Shown here piece by piece: positions 59,059 to 64,000 of a stretch of DNA of 64,000 nucleotides. The stretch's first letter is position 1. Each line of letters starts with the position of its first letter. The stretch is taken from positions 62,001-126,000 of the forward strand of contig DFXZ01000002.1 of assembly GCA_002381805.1 (NCBI GenBank). Direction: 5' to 3'. The translations under genes and the position numbers were made by a program. The notes beneath the pieces were generated by a model. That model saw nothing but the letters and a program-made list of their open reading frames with translations, was not told the origin of the DNA and did not search any database. Origin of the DNA: Bdellovibrio sp. UBA4095. GTDB lineage: Bacteria > Bdellovibrionota > Bdellovibrionia > Bdellovibrionales > Bdellovibrionaceae.

Positions 59059-60522
59059 TTAAGATTCAATTCGATAATTAGGGGCTTCTTTGGTGATGCT
59101 GACGTCGTGAACATGTGATTCGCGAAGTCCCTGAGCACTGATCTGAACAAATTTAGCCCGACTTTGCAGCTCATCAATATTTCTTGCGCCAAGATAGCCC
59201 ATGCCAGATTTAAGGCCGCCAATAAGTTGGTGAATAATTCCTGCCGCGGAACCTTTATAAGCCACTTTCCCTTCAATTCCCTCGGGTACTAGCTTATCGT
59301 TGTCTTCGATATCCATTTGCCCATAGCGATCTTTTGAGCCCTTAGACATCGCTCCAATACTGCCCATACCACGATAGACTTTATAACTTCTGCCTTGAAA
59401 AAGAATTGTCTCTCCTGGCGATTCTTCAGCACCGGCCATTAAATTTCCGATCATGACTGTATTCGCACCCAGCGCTAAGGCCTTTGTAATGTCGCCGCTA
59501 AACTTGATTCCTCCATCAGCGATGATCGACTTTCCTTTGCTCTTTGCACTCTTCGCACATTCCATAACAGCTGAAATTTGTGGCATACCCACGCCGGCCA
59601 CAACTCGAGTCGTACAGATACTTCCCGGGCCTACACCTACCTTAACAACATCAGCCCCAGCATCAATCAACGCCAAAGTCCCATCTGCTGTAACAACATT
59701 TCCAGCAATAACAATGACATCTTTAAATTTTTGAGAAATGTGTTTTACCATCTCAATCACATTCTTGGAGTGACCATGGGCAGTGTCTACGCAGAGCACA
59801 TCCGCTCCCGCACCAACCAGAGCATCCACGCGATCCTTAGAGTCCGCACCGACACCCACCGCAGCACCACAGAACAATCGACCATGTTCGTCCTTGGTCG
59901 CCTGAGGATAGTTTTTTGCTTTTTCGATATCTTTGATCGTAATCAGACCTTTCAATTTTCCTTTAGCATCAACAACAGGCAGCTTTTCAATTCGATGCTT
60001 CTGCAAAATCTTTTTCGCTTCATCTAAGGTCGTTCCCATTTTTGCGGTGACTAAGTTTTCCTTAGTCATCAGGTTTTTGATGGGTTGATTGAAGTTTTCT
60101 TCAAAGCGCAAATCACGATTGGTCAAGATACCGATCAAAATTCCATCCACAGTCACCGGGACACCGCTGATGGAATATTTCTCCATCAAGTCCACCGCCT
60201 CACGAACCAAGTGATCCGGACCTAACGTAATCGGATCCTGAATCATGCCGCTTTCATATTTTTTAACTTTTTCAACTTCAAGGGCTTGTTTTTCAATAGG
60301 TAAATTTTTATGAATAATCCCGAGGCCCCCAAGCTGAGCCATAACTCGCGCCACACGATGCTCCGTCACGGTATCCATGGCCGCAGTTAAAATCGGTGTG
60401 TTCAGGAATTTGTCTCGGGCAAAATAGGATCGAGGCACGACATCTGAAGGTGTGATTTCGGAATACTGCGGAAGCAAAAGGATATCATCAAAAGTCAATG
60501 CATGAGGAATACTTCGATCCAT
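59059..60522 (-). CDS. guaB: IMP dehydrogenase
   Basis: This 487-residue cytoplasmic enzyme oxidises IMP to XMP with NAD, the committed step of GMP synthesis. The barrel carries the catalytic Cys303 in GVGPGSICTTR and the flap region YRGMGSIGAM. Two CBS domains lie near residues 93-205 (MIQDPITLGPDHLVREAV, NLMTKENLVTAKMGTT). It begins after TAGGAGAATTT. It is followed directly by guaA. Confidence 0.95.
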   Translation of the reverse strand: MDRSIPHALTFDDILLLPQYSEITPSDVVPRSYFARDKFLNTPILTAAMDTVTEHRVARVMAQLGGLGIIHKNLPIEKQALEVEKVKKYESGMIQDPITLGPDHLVREAVDLMEKYSISGVPVTVDGILIGILTNRDLRFEENFNQPIKNLMTKENLVTAKMGTTLDEAKKILQKHRIEKLPVVDAKGKLKGLITIKDIEKAKNYPQATKDEHGRLFCGAAVGVGADSKDRVDALVGAGADVLCVDTAHGHSKNVIEMVKHISQKFKDVIVIAGNVVTADGTLALIDAGADVVKVGVGPGSICTTRVVAGVGMPQISAVMECAKSAKSKGKSIIADGGIKFSGDITKALALGANTVMIGNLMAGAEESPGETILFQGRSYKVYRGMGSIGAMSKGSKDRYGQMDIEDNDKLVPEGIEGKVAYKGSAAGIIHQLIGGLKSGMGYLGARNIDELQSRAKFVQISAQGLRESHVHDVSITKEAPNYRIES

Positions 60523-60621
60523 AAATTCTCCTAGGATATATAACTATCTTGAGGTGAATCATGGCGGAGTTCAACCTGAACTTTGATTCTGAACAGTTAT
60601 GTTACAGACCTTGGGATTGCC

Positions 60622-61734
60622 TTACGGACCGGCTGGAACTAAGCGAGCGATTTTCCCATCGTCTGTTGAGAAATAAAGAAACCCATCCGGGCCCGTTCTC
60701 ACATTGCGGAATCTTGCCTCGTCCTTTAGCAGAATCTCTTGCTCTGTTACTTTTTTTCCGTCGACAACCAAACGACGCAAGTGTTGACCACTTAAATTCG
60801 CTAGGAAAATATTGTTCTTCCATTTGGTGAAGCGATCGCCAGTATAAAATGCCAACCCCGAAGGCGAGATCGAAGGCACCCAGTATGCTATTGGTAACTG
60901 CATACCTTTTTGTTCAGGACCTTTGCCAATTTTGGGACCGTAGTATTCTCGGCCATAAGTTGCAATGGGCCAACCATAGTTCAAACCTTTTTTGATTATG
61001 TTTACTTCATCGCCACCACGTGGGCCCATATCACCTAACCACAAATCACGGGTCTCTGGATGGAAGGCCAATCCTTGCGGACTACGAATTCCCAAAGCCC
61101 AGATTTCGGGTCGGGCCTTTTTGTCATTCACAAATGGGTTGTCTTGAGGAACGGAGCCATCCTCCTTAAGCCTCATGATTTTGCCGATATTATAGCCAAG
61201 ATTTTGCACGAGTTTGCGTTCGTTGCGATCGCCCACTGTATAAAAAACGTGACCTTTTCCGTCGAAAACAATTCGTGAGCCGAAATGAATGTCATTCGAA
61301 CTTGGCTCGTGAGCCACAGAAATATTTTTAAATTCTGCAAGAGTATTATTTCTAAGGCGAGCTCGAGCTAAAGCAGTGGTCGCTTTTTTATCAACTGGCA
61401 TTGAGTAGGTTAAATAGACCACGTCTTGCTCCTGAGGATGAACCCGAATATCCAACAAGCCGCCTTGCCCTTTTGCATAGACAGCGGGAACACCCGCAAC
61501 GTTCACGACAGATTTCTTCGCCGGATCGAAAATATTCAACTGACCGGATCTTTCTGTAAAAATGATCTTACCGTCTTTTAAAAAGTCGAAGCCCCAAATG
61601 ACATCGGACCTTTGCAAGAGCACTTCCAGCTGAAACTTATGAACTTCTGACTCGTAAATCTTCCCCGTATTCTGAGCCTTTGTAGAGTTCAGAAATGAAA
61701 ACAGAAAAAGGAAGGTTAACAACGGTAGCTTCAT
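60622..61734 (-). CDS. Exported PQQ-dependent sugar dehydrogenase (soluble aldose type)
   Basis: This 370-residue protein has a signal peptide (1-20, TKAQ). It matches the GSDH/YliI beta-propeller: WGFDFLKDGKIIFTERSG, GGLLDIRVHPQ, DIHFGSRIVFDGKGHVFYTVGDRNER, WALGIRSPQGLAFHP, WLGDMGPRGGDEVN, then INYGWP-type LNYGWPIATYG. These enzymes oxidise aldoses in the periplasm using pyrroloquinoline quinone. No PQQ synthesis genes are in the window. It lies 99 bases upstream of guaB. Confidence 0.87.
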   Translation of the reverse strand: MKLPLLTFLFLFSFLNSTKAQNTGKIYESEVHKFQLEVLLQRSDVIWGFDFLKDGKIIFTERSGQLNIFDPAKKSVVNVAGVPAVYAKGQGGLLDIRVHPQEQDVVYLTYSMPVDKKATTALARARLRNNTLAEFKNISVAHEPSSNDIHFGSRIVFDGKGHVFYTVGDRNERKLVQNLGYNIGKIMRLKEDGSVPQDNPFVNDKKARPEIWALGIRSPQGLAFHPETRDLWLGDMGPRGGDEVNIIKKGLNYGWPIATYGREYYGPKIGKGPEQKGMQLPIAYWVPSISPSGLAFYTGDRFTKWKNNIFLANLSGQHLRRLVVDGKKVTEQEILLKDEARFRNVRTGPDGFLYFSTDDGKIARLVPAGP

Positions 61735-61752
61735 AAAGCCTCCTCTAAGAAG

Positions 61753-62262
61753 TTATTCGTACCAAGTTTTGTAGAGTAAATAATTGTCTGCAGACTTTTC
61801 CAGCAGTGCGACCTCTTCGTCAGTTAAAGAACGCTTAACTTTTGCTGGTCTACCAACCACAAGACTGCGAGGCGGGATCTCGGTTCCTTCGGTCAGGAGC
61901 GAACCTGCACCAATAAGGCAATGTTCGCCAACCTTCACGCCATCCATCAGAATGGAGCCCATTCCAACAAGAGTGCCTTTGCCAACTTCACAACCATGCA
62001 GCATAACCAAATGACCAATAGTCACTCGGTCATGCAGGGTCGTACCAAATTTGCCATAGGTACCATGAATTACGGCGCCATCCTGGACATTGACTTCCCT
62101 ACCTATCCGGATGGGCATAACATCGCCACGAATTGTGACATTATACCAGATCGAGGACTGGTCCCCGATCTCGACATCACTTATGATGCGAGCATTATCT
62201 GCAATAAAAACTTTTTCACCAATAACGGGCCCAACACCTCGGGCATGAACTAATTGACTCAT
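61753..62262 (-). CDS. Gamma-carbonic anhydrase-like hexapeptide-repeat protein
   Basis: This 169-residue protein has left-handed beta-helix hexapeptide repeats. Three His are placed as zinc ligands (His66 in VIHGT, His84 and His89 in IGHLVMLHGC, spacing 5 as in the Cam family). The IWYNVTIRGDVMPIRIG segment is typical of the YrdA/PaaY group. It may hydrate CO2 or act in an unrelated metal-dependent way; many members have low activity. It lies between the DUF151 and sugar dehydrogenase genes on the same strand. Confidence 0.85.
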   Translation of the reverse strand: MSQLVHARGVGPVIGEKVFIADNARIISDVEIGDQSSIWYNVTIRGDVMPIRIGREVNVQDGAVIHGTYGKFGTTLHDRVTIGHLVMLHGCEVGKGTLVGMGSILMDGVKVGEHCLIGAGSLLTEGTEIPPRSLVVGRPAKVKRSLTDEEVALLEKSADNYLLYKTWYE

Positions 62263-62330
62263 ACCAAAAGGCTACGCTGGGCTGCCCTCTTGAGGCAACT
62301 CTCAACAAACCGAGTCTTCGTTAACATTGG

Positions 62331-62882
62331 TTAATTCAGATAGCCTTTGGCTGCCAGGCCGAACTGTTGCATCTTAGGCAGTGCTCCTTCGATCTCAGCA
62401 CTCATTATGCGCGAGCGGCCGATATAAGACGCGGTCGCAAACATGGGAATCTTTAAGTACAAGCAAAGTGACATCGCTTCATCTGCCCGAACTTTTATGG
62501 AGTTTGTCCCCGGATGCCCACTCAAGTACAGTCGAACATACTGATGAGACCCTTTGATTTCCACAAAAACAGCCTGCTTCACCTCAATCCCCAAGGAAGT
62601 CAGTAATAGAGCTGTAAATCGATGCGGAGAGGACTGTAGAGTGGCATTGTTTGTTTGTGACAAGGCCACGCCAGCTTCAATAGGACTGACCGCTACGGGC
62701 AAAGTGAACTGATGTCCCTCATCTTTAAGCAAAAGAAAAGGCCTGCTCACTTCGGTTGTCATCGACAAACCATAGGGGAACAACTGAATCAGATCTTTCT
62801 GATGAAAAGTTTCTTCCTCCTGTGATTCGTTGGAAAAAAGAATCTGAGCTTTAAGATTTGTAAAATCCAAAAGGTCTTTCAT
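62331..62882 (-). CDS. DUF151/bifunctional nuclease-like protein
   Basis: This 183-residue cytoplasmic protein has the DUF151 pattern: RPFLLLKDEGHQFTLPVAVSPIEAGVAL, SPHRFTALLLTSLG and the VRADEAMSLCLYLKIPMF block (usual RPSDAIALALR..PI). Some members are nucleases and some are called bifunctional nucleases in plants; others have no known activity. Its start overlaps the miaB stop by one base (TAATG), so it is coupled to miaB. Confidence 0.8.
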   Translation of the reverse strand: MKDLLDFTNLKAQILFSNESQEEETFHQKDLIQLFPYGLSMTTEVSRPFLLLKDEGHQFTLPVAVSPIEAGVALSQTNNATLQSSPHRFTALLLTSLGIEVKQAVFVEIKGSHQYVRLYLSGHPGTNSIKVRADEAMSLCLYLKIPMFATASYIGRSRIMSAEIEGALPKMQQFGLAAKGYLN

Positions 62883-64000
62883 TACTGTACCAATTCTCCT
62901 CTGAAAACTGCCGGGAAAGCTTTGGTGATTTTCACATCCACCGTCTTTCCGATCAAATCAGAACTTCCCATAAAGTGAACTAGCTTGTTCCCGGTGCTGC
63001 GCCCTTGGATCTTGCCATGTTCACGATCCACTTGCTCTACTAATACTTTCAGATTTTGACCTTCGTACTTTTTAACAAGCTCGAAAGCCATTTTATCATG
63101 AACATCAAAAAGATGATTTAAGCGGACCGTTTTAACATCTTCGTCCACCTGATCGTCAAACTTCGCGGCCTTCGTAAATGGTCGAGGCGAATATTTGAAA
63201 GCGAAGATCGTTTCGAACCCCACCTCTTGCACAAGACTGACGGTATCCTGGAATTCTTCTTCTGTTTCGCCAGGGAAGCCAACAATGATATCTGTCGAAA
63301 AGACCACATTTGGAATGGTCTTTTTCAACATTTCAATTTTTTCAAGATACTGCTCACGGGTGTAATTGCGGTTCATTCTATCAAGAATACGACTGTTTCC
63401 GCTTTGGAACGGCAGGTGAATGTACTCCATGATCTTATCTTGATGAGCAGCCATCGTGTCGGCCAATTTTTGATTAAAATCTTTTGGATGCGAAGTCGTG
63501 AAACGAATTCTTTCGATATCTGTTTCTCGCGCAACCTTTGCCATCAAATCTGCAAAATCAATAGCTTCATCTTCATAGGAATTCACGTTCTGACCTAAAA
63601 GAGTAACCTCTTTTACACCGCGTTTTACGAGATGTCGGATGTCTGTAAGGATGTGCTGTACTGGTCGGGACTTCTCACGACCCCGTGTGTATGGAACGAC
63701 ACAGAATGTACAGAAGTTATCGCAGCCTTTAGTGATATTAACAAAGGTTGCAACACCTGGATTTCGTACCATGGTTTCGACGTGGTAAGGCGCCCGATGC
63801 TCGAATTTAGCATTAATAAGTTTCTTCTGACCCTCAAAGGACTGCGCCACTAAAGTTGGCAAAGAATCGATCTGATCAGTACCGAAAACAAAATCAATCA
63901 GCGGTTGGTTTTTGATAAGGTTATCTTTTTCTTGCTGACCTACGCACCCGCCAACGCCGATTTTTAGATCAGGTCTTTTGTCTTTCAGTTTTCTAAAAGT
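62882..64000 (-). CDS. miaB: tRNA-2-methylthio-N6-dimethylallyladenosine synthase MiaB (N-terminus cut by window edge)
   Basis: The frame continues to the right edge without a start, so the N-terminal part, including the first cluster cysteine, is missing; 372 residues are visible. The visible part begins with the end of the MTTase domain (IGVGGCVGQQEKDNLIK, VFGTDQIDSLPTL). It continues with the radical-SAM cysteines in KGCDNFCTFCVVPYTRG and ends with the TRAM domain (IKVLVEQV-type NLKVLVEQVDRE and VDVKITKAF). MiaB adds a methylthio group to adenosine 37 of tRNAs. Confidence 0.93.
   Translation of the reverse strand, partial: TFRKLKDKRPDLKIGVGGCVGQQEKDNLIKNQPLIDFVFGTDQIDSLPTLVAQSFEGQKKLINAKFEHRAPYHVETMVRNPGVATFVNITKGCDNFCTFCVVPYTRGREKSRPVQHILTDIRHLVKRGVKEVTLLGQNVNSYEDEAIDFADLMAKVARETDIERIRFTTSHPKDFNQKLADTMAAHQDKIMEYIHLPFQSGNSRILDRMNRNYTREQYLEKIEMLKKTIPNVVFSTDIIVGFPGETEEEFQDTVSLVQEVGFETIFAFKYSPRPFTKAAKFDDQVDEDVKTVRLNHLFDVHDKMAFELVKKYEGQNLKVLVEQVDREHGKIQGRSTGNKLVHFMGSSDLIGKTVDVKITKAFPAVFRGELVQ

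Noticed and set aside
60561..60830. A plus-strand frame with an ATG near 60561.
   Set aside because: Most of it is antisense to the PQQ dehydrogenase C-terminus and no motif or ribosome binding site supports it.
1..64000. CRISPR arrays, rRNA genes and insertion sequences.
   Set aside because: No regularly spaced repeat series, rRNA sequence or transposase gene was found on reading both strands; a distant single repeat could be missed by eye.

Overview
The window looks like chromosomal DNA of a Bdellovibrio-type predatory bacterium (Bdellovibrionota). This is inferred from gene content, not from a marker gene: an unusually high share of exported proteins and lipoproteins, secreted hydrolases (proteases, glucanase, esterase, peptidoglycan enzymes), a FlgT-like flagellar pair, leucine dehydrogenase, and several TTG starts. 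There are no rRNA genes, CRISPR arrays or insertion sequences. One tRNA gene (Val, anticodon GAC) is present. Genes at both edges are cut: a 2OG-Fe(II) oxygenase-like gene on the left and miaB on the right.

Layout. 0-7.7 kb: a small exported protein, a tyrosine recombinase reduced to its catalytic domain, a membrane-tailed HTH protein coupled to argS, leucine dehydrogenase, and a YfgM/BamB pair of the outer-membrane assembly pathway. 7.7-12.2 kb (minus strand): an exported 771-aa protein joining a Fic domain to an ADP-ribosyltransferase-like domain, preceded by a class V aminotransferase gene and a lipoprotein with a NADAR domain, the family known to remove ADP-ribose from guanine. This is the most novel-looking locus. 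12.5-15.7 kb: a DUF305 membrane protein, an exported GH5 glucanase with a domain inserted in its barrel, and a small exported protein.

15.99-23.0 kb: an eight-gene Mrp/Mbh-type cation/proton antiporter operon in the order F-G-(DUF4040+B)-C-D-D'-D''-E. It has three NuoL/M/N-like subunits, the last of which lacks the otherwise conserved transmembrane glutamate. 23-31 kb: an ankyrin protein, pyroglutamyl peptidase, exported proteins of unknown function, a trypsin-like lipoprotein, a KH RNA-binding protein and an esterase. 31-44.6 kb: an M28 peptidase with propeller and PDZ domains, an RNA m5U methyltransferase, RDD and MscS membrane proteins, an L,D-transpeptidase, TtcA, a SleB-like wall hydrolase, tRNA-Val, and a DUF438/PAS sensor with an FNR/DNR-type box in its promoter.

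45-49 kb: small exported proteins and a three-gene overlapping cassette ending in a TPR/winged-helix protein. 49-64 kb, all on the minus strand: miaB, a DUF151 nuclease-like gene, a gamma-carbonic anhydrase-like gene, a PQQ sugar dehydrogenase, guaB-guaA, an exported unknown, dnaE coupled to the FlgT-like pair, and a PLP decarboxylase. These are mostly housekeeping genes with exported proteins between them.
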